Assembly (NCBI GenBank): GCA_947460065.1
Contig: CANHGF010000073.1
Span: 1 to 9,106, forward strand
DNA from: Comamonadaceae bacterium
GTDB lineage: Bacteria; Pseudomonadota; Gammaproteobacteria; Burkholderiales; Burkholderiaceae_C
Reading direction: 5' to 3'
DNA length: 9,106 nucleotides
Part shown: piece after piece, positions 1 through 5,466 of the stretch
How the letters are laid out: each line of letters begins with the position of its first letter
How positions within the stretch are numbered: the first letter of the stretch is position 1
Position numbers and translations under genes: made by a program
Notes under the pieces: generated by a model
Databases searched by the model: none
Seen by the model: only the letters and a program-made list of their open reading frames with translations
What the model was told of the DNA's origin: nothing

Positions 1-87
1 CTCAACGCCGGCATCGCATTCGGCGCGGCTTTCCACCCGGCATTTGCGGGGCAGCAAAAGGATGTTGTCGTAGTCGAAGATTTCCAT
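1..87 (-). CDS. guaC: GMP reductase, N-terminal fragment (cut by window edge)
   Basis: Only the first 29 codons are present; the gene runs off the left edge. The visible N-terminus begins [16 protein letters not shown] and continues with [13 protein letters not shown]. This matches the start of the bacterial GMP reductase branch typified by Bacillus subtilis GuaC (FDYEDIQLIPAKC...SRSECD). GMP reductase is a cytoplasmic TIM-barrel enzyme of the IMP dehydrogenase/GMP reductase family that deaminates GMP to IMP with NADPH, recycling guanine nucleotides toward adenine. The catalytic cysteine loop lies outside the window, so distinction from IMP dehydrogenase rests on the N-terminal match alone. 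The ATG at 87-85 is chosen because the homology begins there and an AGGAG lies 9 nt upstream. The gene diverges from uvrD and has a structured leader. Confidence 0.8.
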   Translation of the reverse strand, partial: MEIFDYDNILLLPRKCRVESRAECDAGVE

Positions 88-91
88 GGTT

Positions 92-173
92 CCAAGCTCC
101 TGAGGTTCTGTGTGCAACAGTGGGCGCTTGGATTTCCCCGGTTTTGGGGCCTCAGTCTCCGCTGGGGAGCTGG
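92..173 (-). promoter_or_regulatory. guaC leader able to sequester its Shine-Dalgarno
   Basis: Read on the minus strand, CTGAGG (155-150) is a perfect complement of CCTCAG (105-100), which enters the AGGAG. Just outside it, CCAGCTC (173-167) pairs with GAGCTTGG (99-92) with one bulged T. Together these give about 13 pairs across the ribosome site, with an 11-nt interruption on the 5' strand (166-156). The enclosed loop holds a small hairpin, CCCC (149-146) with GGGG (139-136). A competing fold is CTCC (169-166) with GGAG (160-157), which would free the outer part of the site. The complementarity is read directly from the sequence. A regulatory role is inference, and no known riboswitch class was recognised. 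Confidence 0.3.
97..101 (-). promoter_or_regulatory. Ribosome binding site of guaC
   Basis: On the minus strand AGGAG (101 to 97) is followed by 9 nt and then the ATG. It is a strong Shine-Dalgarno that fixes the guaC start. It lies inside a possible base-paired region with upstream leader sequence (see the leader entry). Confidence 0.75.
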
Positions 174-177
174 CCAC

Positions 178-208
178 AAAAAACCGGGCACAAATGCTTG
201 GGCCCGGT
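178..208 (-). terminator. Minus-strand intrinsic terminator-like hairpin upstream of guaC
   Basis: On the minus strand ACCGGGC (208-202) pairs perfectly with GCCCGGT (189-183). A C/T mismatch and three further pairs (CAA with TTG) close on a GCAT loop, and five T residues follow (182-178). The form is that of a classical rho-independent terminator. No gene on the minus strand ends here: upstream on this strand lies only antisense to uvrD, and downstream is guaC. It could block antisense transcription or attenuate guaC. It begins almost at the start site predicted from the TACAAT at 219-214, which argues against simple attenuation of that promoter. Confidence 0.55.
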
Positions 209-213
209 GATTG

Positions 214-219
214 ATTGTA
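214..219 (-). promoter_or_regulatory. Possible -10 element for guaC
   Basis: TACAAT on the minus strand (219 to 214) is the only AT-rich -10-like hexamer between the two divergent genes on that strand. It would place the start of transcription near 207 and give a leader of about 120 nt. No convincing TTGACA-like -35 is seen 16-18 bp upstream. Its proximity to the terminator-like hairpin weakens the call. Confidence 0.3.
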
Positions 220-253
220 ATGGCCTTTGCCGCGCCGCACGGGCCGGCTTTCC

Positions 254-259
254 TACAAT
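254..259 (+). promoter_or_regulatory. -10 element placing uvrD transcription start at its ATG
   Basis: TACAAT is followed by 6 nt (GGGGCG) and then the uvrD ATG at 266, so transcription is predicted to start at or next to the A of ATG. There is no purine-rich Shine-Dalgarno before the ATG. The -35 region (about 231-236, CGCGCC) is poor. The same arrangement precedes polA and the DUF2782 gene. Confidence 0.5.
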
Positions 260-265
260 GGGGCG

Positions 266-2671
266 ATGCATGCTGGCTCCGAATCCCCTCTCTTGAACAA
301 TCTCAACGCGGAGCAGCTCGCGGCGGTGACGCTGCCGCCCGAGCATGCACTGATCCTGGCCGGCGCCGGTTCAGGCAAGACACGCGTGCTCACCACCCGC
401 ATCGCCTGGCTGCTGCAGACGGCCCAGGTCTGGCCCAGTGGCGTGTTGGCCGTGACTTTTACCAACAAGGCGGCCAAGGAAATGCTGGCCCGCCTGTCGG
501 CCATGCTGCCGGTCAATGTGCGCGGCATGTGGATCGGCACTTTTCACGGCTTGTGCAACCGTTTCCTGCGGGCGCACTGGCAGCTGGCGCAACTGCCGCA
601 GACTTTCCAGATTCTCGACACGCAAGACCAGCTGTCGGCCATCAAGCGCCTGTGCAAGCAGTTCAATGTGGATGAGGAGCGCTTTCCGCCCAAGGAGCTG
701 ATGTGGTTCTTCGCCTCCTGCAAGGAAGACGGCCTGCGCGCCAAGGATGTACCGGCCCACGACGAGCATGGCCGTCGCAAGCTGGAAATCTATGCCCTCT
801 ATGAGGAGCAGTGCCAGCGTGAAGGCGTGGTCGATTTTGGCGAGCTGATGCTGCGCAGCTACGAGCTGCTGCGCGATCATGCGTCGGTGCGCGAGCATTA
901 CCAGCGCCGCTTTCGGCACATCCTGGTCGATGAGTTTCAAGACACCAACAAGCTGCAATACGCCTGGCTCAAGCTGATTTCAGGCCAGGGCGGGGCGGCC
1001 GCTGCGGCGGTGATTGCCGTCGGCGACGACGATCAGAGCATCTACGCCTTTCGGGGCGCCCGGGTGGGCAATATGGCCGACTTTGTGCGTGAGTTTGGCG
1101 TGGCGCATCAGATCAAGCTTGAGCGCAATTACCGCAGCTTCGGCAACATCCTTGATTCGGCCAATGCCCTCATCAGCCGCAACGCCAACCGTTTGGGCAA
1201 GAACTTGCACACCGAAGCCGGGCCGGGCGAGCCGGTGCGGGTGTTCGAGGCCACCAGCGACTTTGCCGAGGCGCAGTGGTTTGTCGATGAGGTGCGGCAA
1301 CTGGTGCGTGAGGGCACCGAGCGCCGCGAGATCGCGCTGCTTTACCGCAGCAATGCGCAAAGCCGGGTGATGGAGACCGCCTTGTTCAACGCCGGTATCC
1401 CCTACCGGGTGTATGGCGGTCTGCGGTTTTTCGAGCGGGCCGAGATCAAGCACGCGCTGGCCTATCTGCGCCTGCTCGAGAACTGGCATGACGACACCAG
1501 CTTTTTGCGGGTGGTGAACTTTCCGCCGCGCGGCATCGGCTCGCGCAGCATCGAGCAGTTGCAGGATGTGGCCCGCCACCGCGGCTGCTCCCTGCACGAT
1601 GCCACCGAGGCATTGGGCGGCGCGGCCGGCACCAAGGTCGGCGCTTTTGTGGCCCTGATCGAGGTGATGCGCGAGCAGGTGGCCGGCTCCACCTTGCGCC
1701 AGATCATCGAATGCGTGGTCGAGCACAGCGGCCTGGCCGAGCACTACAAGAGCGAGCGCGAAGGCCAGGACAGGCTGGAGAACTTGGCCGAACTGGTCAA
1801 TGCGGCCGAGTCTTTTGTCAGCATCGAAGGCTTCGGCCGCGATGCGCCTGGTTTGGCGGGCGGTGTCCTGAGTCAGTCGCCGGTGAGCCAGGGGCTTGAT
1901 GTCGACGCACCCCCTTGGGACGATGCCCCCCCCTGGGACGCTGACGCACCCCCGGCAGGCGAGCCGCCGCCTGACCCCTTTGAGACGGGCGAGACGGCGT
2001 CCCCGCTGGCCGCATTTTTGGCCCACGCCGCCCTGGAGGCGGGTGACAACCAGGCCCAGGCCGGGCAGGACGCGGTGCAAATGATGACGGTGCATTCGTC
2101 CAAGGGTCTGGAGTTTGATTGCGTGTTCATCAGCGGCCTGGAAGAGGGGCTCTTCCCCCACGAAAACGCCATGAGCGACCGCGAAGGGCTGGAGGAAGAG
2201 CGCCGCCTGATGTATGTGGCCATCACGCGCGCGCGCAAGCGCCTGTATCTGAGTTGCTCGCAGACCCGCATGCTCCATGGGCAGACCCGCTACAACCTGC
2301 GCAGCCGTTTCCTGGAGGAGTTGCCCGAGGGGGCGCTCAAATGGATCACGCCCCGCAACAACAGCTACGGCAGCCCCGGCGGCTATGGTGAAGAAGCCTC
2401 GGGGGGCTCCAGTCGCAGCGACTGGGCCGCACGCATGGTCGCCTCGCGCCAGGGTGGCGCTGCGTTCACCAACCCACCGCTGCCCGAGCGCAAGACGGCG
2501 GACTCGCACGGGCTGAAGGTGGGCGCGCAGGTGTTTCACGCCAAATTCGGCCAGGGTCGGGTCAAGATGATCGAGGGGGCGGGTCTGGATGCGCGGGCGC
2601 AGATTGACTTTCCCCGTCACGGCATCAAATGGCTGGCCCTGTCGGTGGCCAAGCTCACGCCGGTCCCTTGA
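266..2671 (+). CDS. uvrD: DNA helicase II, UvrD/PcrA family
   Basis: Superfamily 1A 3'-5' helicase of 801 residues; it removes UvrC and the incised oligonucleotide in excision repair and unwinds nicked strands in mismatch repair. All core motifs are visible: LNAEQ (13-17), Walker A GAGSGKT with K38, Ia TFTNKAAKEM (64-73), TFHG (92-95), Walker B DEFQDT (222-227), III GDDDQSIYAFRG (253-264), IV ERNYRS (286-291), V TVHSSKGLEF (608-617) and VI AITRARK (652-658). Residues 749-798 form the C-terminal Tudor-like domain (VGAQVFHAKFGQG, then GIKWL) that in UvrD/PcrA contacts RNA polymerase. E. coli UvrD is 720 residues; much of the extra length is a proline/aspartate-rich insert at about 519-578. The ATG at 266 is chosen because homology begins just after it and a -10 sits 6 nt upstream; an in-frame start at 227 would add 13 unrelated residues. 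Confidence 0.95.
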   Translation: MHAGSESPLLNNLNAEQLAAVTLPPEHALILAGAGSGKTRVLTTRIAWLLQTAQVWPSGVLAVTFTNKAAKEMLARLSAMLPVNVRGMWIGTFHGLCNRFLRAHWQLAQLPQTFQILDTQDQLSAIKRLCKQFNVDEERFPPKELMWFFASCKEDGLRAKDVPAHDEHGRRKLEIYALYEEQCQREGVVDFGELMLRSYELLRDHASVREHYQRRFRHILVDEFQDTNKLQYAWLKLISGQGGAAAAAVIAVGDDDQSIYAFRGARVGNMADFVREFGVAHQIKLERNYRSFGNILDSANALISRNANRLGKNLHTEAGPGEPVRVFEATSDFAEAQWFVDEVRQLVREGTERREIALLYRSNAQSRVMETALFNAGIPYRVYGGLRFFERAEIKHALAYLRLLENWHDDTSFLRVVNFPPRGIGSRSIEQLQDVARHRGCSLHDATEALGGAAGTKVGAFVALIEVMREQVAGSTLRQIIECVVEHSGLAEHYKSEREGQDRLENLAELVNAAESFVSIEGFGRDAPGLAGGVLSQSPVSQGLDVDAPPWDDAPPWDADAPPAGEPPPDPFETGETASPLAAFLAHAALEAGDNQAQAGQDAVQMMTVHSSKGLEFDCVFISGLEEGLFPHENAMSDREGLEEERRLMYVAITRARKRLYLSCSQTRMLHGQTRYNLRSRFLEELPEGALKWITPRNNSYGSPGGYGEEASGGSSRSDWAARMVASRQGGAAFTNPPLPERKTADSHGLKVGAQVFHAKFGQGRVKMIEGAGLDARAQIDFPRHGIKWLALSVAKLTPVP
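1904..1954 (+). repeat. Imperfect in-frame repeat (DAPPWD) in the uvrD insert
   Basis: Two 18-bp units (1904-1921 and 1922-1939) encode DAPPWD twice, residues 547-558. A partial third follows after one alanine codon (DAPP, 560-563). The second unit contains a run of eight C (1926-1933). The repeat lies in the low-complexity insert between the 2B region and motif V and looks like a tandem duplication that kept frame. Confidence 0.7.
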
Positions 2672-2687
2672 GCCTGGGCCGCCAGGC
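2672..2687. terminator. Short hairpin between convergent uvrD and the MaoC-like gene
   Basis: GCCTGG (2672-2677) pairs perfectly with CCAGGC (2682-2687) around a GCCG loop, directly after the uvrD stop, in a 46-bp gap where two genes converge. There is no T tract on either side, so it is at best a weak bidirectional terminator or a 3'-end stabiliser. Confidence 0.35.
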
Positions 2688-2692
2688 CCCGC

Positions 2693-2724
2693 CTCAGCCG
2701 CTCAGCCGCTCAGCCGCTCAGGCG
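2693..2724. repeat. 8-bp tandem repeat (CTCAGCCG) over the MaoC-like stop codon
   Basis: Three perfect copies of CTCAGCCG (2693-2700, 2701-2708, 2709-2716) are followed by a fourth with one change (CTCAGGCG, 2717-2724). The fourth copy contains the stop codon of the minus-strand gene (2720-2718). Because every unit carries TGA on the minus strand and the period is 8, the array places stops in all three minus-strand frames. Confidence 0.9.
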
Positions 2725-3167
2725 GGCCGGCGCAGCAGCATATTGATGCCGATGTAGCTCAGCACAGCCTCCCCGCGCTGATTTATGCCCCGAAATTTCA
2801 GGTGCACCACCCCGCGATCGGGCTTGGAGCTTGATGCGCGCAGCGCCACCACCTCGACCTCGGTGTGCAGGGTGTCGCCCGGGCGCACCGGCGCGAGCCA
2901 GCGCACCTCGTCCAGGCCGGGCGAGCCTATGCCCGAGTCCCTGAAGATGCCGGTCTGTATGAACATCCGAAAGCACAAGGAGATGGACAGCATGCCACTG
3001 GCAATCAGCCCGCCGTAGGGCGACTGCTGGGCGGCCTGCAAATCCAGGTGAAAGGGCTGGGGATCGTACTTCAGGGCGTGTTCGATGATCAGCGATTCGG
3101 TCACTGTCACGCCGGGGCTGACGAAGCGATCACCCAGGGCAAGGTCGTCAAAGTAGCGGTGCTCCAT
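2718..3167 (-). CDS. MaoC-like hot-dog hydratase/dehydratase family protein
   Basis: A 149-residue single-domain protein of the MaoC / (R)-specific enoyl-CoA hydratase superfamily. These enzymes have a hot-dog fold, act in the cytoplasm, and usually hydrate 2-enoyl-CoA or a related thioester with an Asp/His pair. Visible features are an N-terminal YFDDLALGD segment (5-13), the hydratase signature YDPQPFHLD (34-42) with likely catalytic D35 and H40, then GGLIASGM (52-59), and a central VRPGDTL (94-100). The substrate cannot be told; family members serve fatty acid, polyhydroxyalkanoate and C-C bond metabolism. The ATG at 3167 lies 24 nt after the membrane-protein stop, with a weak AAAGGG upstream, so it is probably the last gene of the minus-strand cluster. 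A tandem repeat overlaps its stop. Confidence 0.85.
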   Translation of the reverse strand: MEHRYFDDLALGDRFVSPGVTVTESLIIEHALKYDPQPFHLDLQAAQQSPYGGLIASGMLSISLCFRMFIQTGIFRDSGIGSPGLDEVRWLAPVRPGDTLHTEVEVVALRASSSKPDRGVVHLKFRGINQRGEAVLSYIGINMLLRRPA

Positions 3168-3191
3168 GGGGGCCCTTTGGGGAATGCGGAC

Positions 3192-3992
3192 TCAGGCGAT
3201 TTCGTCGATCCGCGGCAGGTCGGTCGGCGGCAGCTGTTCGAAGCTGTCGCGGAAGGTGCCGTAGATTGAACTGAAGAACATGGCCGCCAGCACCAGCGAC
3301 AGCGGCAGCATGACTGCGGCGGCCACGCCCGGGCTGCCCAGTGCCCGGGTGCTCAGCGCCACCAGCAGGCCGGCGCAGATCAGCAGTGCCATCCAGCCCA
3401 GGGCATAGACCAGGAAGGCGCCCTTGTTCTTCCAGCAAGCCAGGGCGCTGAAAAACAGGCTCTTGACCGGCTGCACCTCGTGCCAGTGCACCAGTGCCGG
3501 CGCGTGCCAGAACAGCATGGACATCGGCGCGTAGAGCAGGGCGGCCACCCACATCGCCAGCTGGAAGTCCGGATCGCTTACCAATTCCTCGTCGATGCGC
3601 CCGCCAAACAGATAGAGCTCGGCAAAGTCGCCGCCATCGCACAAGGCCGACAGGCCCAGCACCGCCATGAAGCACAGGGTGTAGAGGCCGCCGAGCACCA
3701 GCATGGCCCGCGCCCGCTGGCGACCTGCCCGAAAGGCGGTGATCAGGATGGTCGGCATCGGAAACTTGCCCTGCTCGGCCTGCTGCGAGGCGGCCATCAG
3801 GCCCAAAGTGGCGGCAGGCAGCATCACCAGGGCCAGGAGCGAGCCGATCAGCGGAATCAGACTGGCCACTGACAGCACCGCCATGAACATGAAAAACAGG
3901 CCCGACATGGCCAGCGGCTGGCGAAAAAACAGGCGTATGCCTTGCTTGATCCAGCGCAGGCCAGTCTTAGCGGGAAGGAGGTTGAGTTTCAT
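3192..3992 (-). CDS. BPSS1780-like multi-pass inner membrane protein, function unknown
   Basis: A 266-residue hydrophobic protein resembling the BPSS1780 family membrane proteins of Burkholderiales, for which no function is established. It has a basic N-terminus (MKLNLLPAKTGLRWIKQGIR) and about six membrane segments, at roughly 28-47, 48-68, 94-117, 144-168, 190-215 and 221-243. A soluble acidic loop lies near 119-142 and the polar tail ends with acidic residues. No enzyme or transporter motif is recognised. The ATG at 3992-3990 shares its A with the thrB stop (TGATG), and there is no good Shine-Dalgarno, so translation is probably coupled to thrB. An upstream in-frame start at 4040 would overlap thrB by 48 nt and add residues that do not look like the family N-terminus. 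Confidence 0.8.
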   Translation of the reverse strand: MKLNLLPAKTGLRWIKQGIRLFFRQPLAMSGLFFMFMAVLSVASLIPLIGSLLALVMLPAATLGLMAASQQAEQGKFPMPTILITAFRAGRQRARAMLVLGGLYTLCFMAVLGLSALCDGGDFAELYLFGGRIDEELVSDPDFQLAMWVAALLYAPMSMLFWHAPALVHWHEVQPVKSLFFSALACWKNKGAFLVYALGWMALLICAGLLVALSTRALGSPGVAAAVMLPLSLVLAAMFFSSIYGTFRDSFEQLPPTDLPRIDEIA

Positions 3993-5014
3993 CAGACAGC
4001 CGTTGCCACCAGGTCCAGCGGCAGAGGTCTTTCGACACACTGGCGCAGAACCCGTTCAAAATGTTCAGGGTCATGGGCTTTGAGCACCGCCGCTTGGCGC
4101 GGCAGGTGCAAATCCCACAGGCGTGATAACCAAAAACGCAGCGCACCGGCACGCTGCATGGCTGGCAGCAGACGGCGCTCTTGTGCGCTCAAGGGGCGTA
4201 CCGAATGGTAGGCGGCCACCATGGCGCTGGCGCGATCGGTGTCGCGCTCGCCGGTGTTCAGGTCTATGCACCAGTCATTCATGCACACCGCCAAGTCGAA
4301 CAGCCAGCTGTCGCAGCCCGCGAAGTAAAAATCAAAAAAGCCGCACAGGCGTGCCTCCTGGCCCTGGCCCTCGAACATCACGTTGTCGCGAAACAGGTCG
4401 GCGTGGATGGGCCCGCGCGGCAGGCTCTTGAAGGCACTGCTGGCCGCCAGCTGGTTTTGAAAGGCCAGCTCGCTCAAAATCAGCGCCCGCTGGGCATCGC
4501 TGAGGAAAGGCAGCACCACCGGTACGGTCTCGTTCCACCAGGCCAGGCCGCGCAGATTGGGCTGGCGCATTTCGAAATCGCGCCCAGCCAGATGCATGCG
4601 GGCCAACATGGCGCCCACCTCGGCGCAGTGGTGCGCGGTGGGGGCAAGCTCGCTCTTGCCGGGCAGGCGGTTGACCACCGCGGCCGGCTTGTCCTTGAGG
4701 CGGTGCAAGATGTCACCGCCGCTGAGCCGCTCGCTTCTACCCTTGCCCTCGATCAGCACTGGGCTGGCCTGCGGGTCAGGCACCGGGATGCCCCGGCCTG
4801 CCAGATGCTTCATCAGGTGCAGGTAAAACGGCAGCTGCTCAAAGCTCAGTCTTTCGAACAGGGTCAGCACCCAGCGGCCCTGCTCGGTGTCGGCAAAGTA
4901 GTTGGTATTCTCGATGCCGCCAGCGCAGCCCTCGAACTCTTGCAGCTCACCGAGCCCCAGACTGAGCAGGAAGTCGGCAGCCTCGTCGAAAGAGACCTCG
5001 GTAAAAACAGCCAT
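3992..5014 (-). CDS. thrB: Homoserine kinase, aminoglycoside-phosphotransferase-like type
   Basis: This 340-residue cytoplasmic enzyme phosphorylates homoserine with ATP to O-phosphohomoserine, the step before threonine synthase. It is the protein-kinase-like (APH fold) homoserine kinase of beta/gammaproteobacteria such as Pseudomonas, unrelated to the GHMP-type ThrB of E. coli. The N-terminus MAVFTEVSFDEA, the GGIENTNYF loop (32-40) and WVLTLFERL (48-56) form the nucleotide lobe. GPIHADLFRDN (201-211) carries catalytic D206 and metal-binding N211, and GFFDFYFAGCDSWLFDLA (225-242) carries the DFG-equivalent D228. Length is usual and no key residue is missing. It starts 21 nt after the DUF2782 gene stop and overlaps the membrane-protein start by one base. 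No clear Shine-Dalgarno precedes the ATG. Confidence 0.93.
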   Translation of the reverse strand: MAVFTEVSFDEAADFLLSLGLGELQEFEGCAGGIENTNYFADTEQGRWVLTLFERLSFEQLPFYLHLMKHLAGRGIPVPDPQASPVLIEGKGRSERLSGGDILHRLKDKPAAVVNRLPGKSELAPTAHHCAEVGAMLARMHLAGRDFEMRQPNLRGLAWWNETVPVVLPFLSDAQRALILSELAFQNQLAASSAFKSLPRGPIHADLFRDNVMFEGQGQEARLCGFFDFYFAGCDSWLFDLAVCMNDWCIDLNTGERDTDRASAMVAAYHSVRPLSAQERRLLPAMQRAGALRFWLSRLWDLHLPRQAAVLKAHDPEHFERVLRQCVERPLPLDLVATAV

Positions 5015-5035
5015 GCGTGGTGGGTCGGGTAGGGC

Positions 5036-5353
5036 TCAAAAACGCAGGAAATTCCAGGTGCGGGCGCCACCCTGGCTTGATGCGCCTCGGGCGTCGGCTG
5101 GCTTGACCTCATAGGCCGGCAGTTCGCCCTTGGGCTGAACCACGATGCTCTGGGTCTGACCGCCCACCCGCAATTCGTCAATCCGGCTGCCGCCGTCTTC
5201 GGTGCGGATGCGCTCTATGGTCTGGTTGCTACGGCCTGGTTCGAGCGCCGGGTCCAGGGGCCGGGTCGGCGCAGGGGTGGTTTGGGCCAATGCGCTGGTG
5301 GCCGCAAGCAGGGCCAGGCCGCTGAGCATGGCGTTGAGGCTGTGGTTAGGCAT
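5036..5353 (-). CDS. DUF2782 family secreted protein
   Basis: A 105-residue protein of unknown function matching DUF2782. Residues 1 to about 23 are a Sec signal peptide: MPNHSLNAML, a hydrophobic core LSGLALLAATS, and an ALAQ-type cleavage site. The mature part contains TIERIRTEDGGSRIDELRVG, a QSIVVQPKG strand and a YEVKPAD segment, and ends in WNFLRF. It is probably periplasmic. It is the first gene of the minus-strand cluster, 21 nt before thrB, and such proteins are often beside thrB or polA in this group of bacteria (from memory). The ATG at 5353 is preferred over an in-frame GTG at 5359, because TACAAT lies exactly 6 nt before that ATG and the GTG would fall in the promoter spacer. Confidence 0.85.
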   Translation of the reverse strand: MPNHSLNAMLSGLALLAATSALAQTTPAPTRPLDPALEPGRSNQTIERIRTEDGGSRIDELRVGGQTQSIVVQPKGELPAYEVKPADARGASSQGGARTWNFLRF

Positions 5354-5359
5354 GCCCAC

Positions 5360-5365
5360 ATTGTA
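5360..5365 (-). promoter_or_regulatory. -10 element for the DUF2782-thrB cluster
   Basis: On the minus strand TACAAT (5365 to 5360) is followed by 6 nt (GTGGGC) and then the ATG at 5353. Transcription would start at the ATG, giving a leaderless first gene. The -35 region is G-rich and does not resemble TTGACA. Spacing is identical to that at uvrD and polA. Confidence 0.5.
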
Positions 5366-5454
5366 GGTCGGCCCCTTTGCGCCCCGCCTCAGTGGGGGAT
5401 GGCCCTGGAGCTGGCCTGCGGGCCGATTGGCGGTCGATAGGCTGCGGCTTGCCT

Positions 5455-5460
5455 GACAAT
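5455..5460 (+). promoter_or_regulatory. -10 element placing polA transcription start at its ATG
   Basis: GACAAT, in the context CTGACAAT, is followed by GCGCCC and the polA ATG at 5467, again a 6-nt gap. No Shine-Dalgarno is present. No strong -35 is seen at normal spacing (5432-5437 is GGTCGA). The element is 89 bp from the opposing -10 of the DUF2782 gene. Confidence 0.45.
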
Positions 5461-5466
5461 GCGCCC

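Noticed and set aside
214..222. TGTAAT (216-221) as a plus-strand -10 for uvrD
   Set aside because: No -35 at suitable spacing and no Shine-Dalgarno in the leader it would create; TACAAT at 254-259 fits the shared spacing better.
227..265. Upstream in-frame start of uvrD adding 13 residues
   Set aside because: These codons overlap the TACAAT element and do not resemble the UvrD N-terminus; the ATG at 266 fits homology and promoter spacing.
980..2620. 546-codon open frame on the minus strand opposite uvrD
   Set aside because: Antisense shadow of a GC-rich gene; no recognisable domain, and uvrD motifs fully explain the region.
4181..5032. 283-codon plus-strand open frame opposite thrB
   Set aside because: Shadow frame with no domain signal; thrB on the minus strand carries all expected kinase motifs.
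5382..5397. CCCC/GGGG hairpin between the DUF2782 gene and polA
   Set aside because: Only four pairs in a very GC-rich context, without a T tract; expected by chance.
5377..5466. Upstream in-frame start of polA adding 30 residues
   Set aside because: The added residues have no likeness to Pol I, and the GACAAT element lies inside them.
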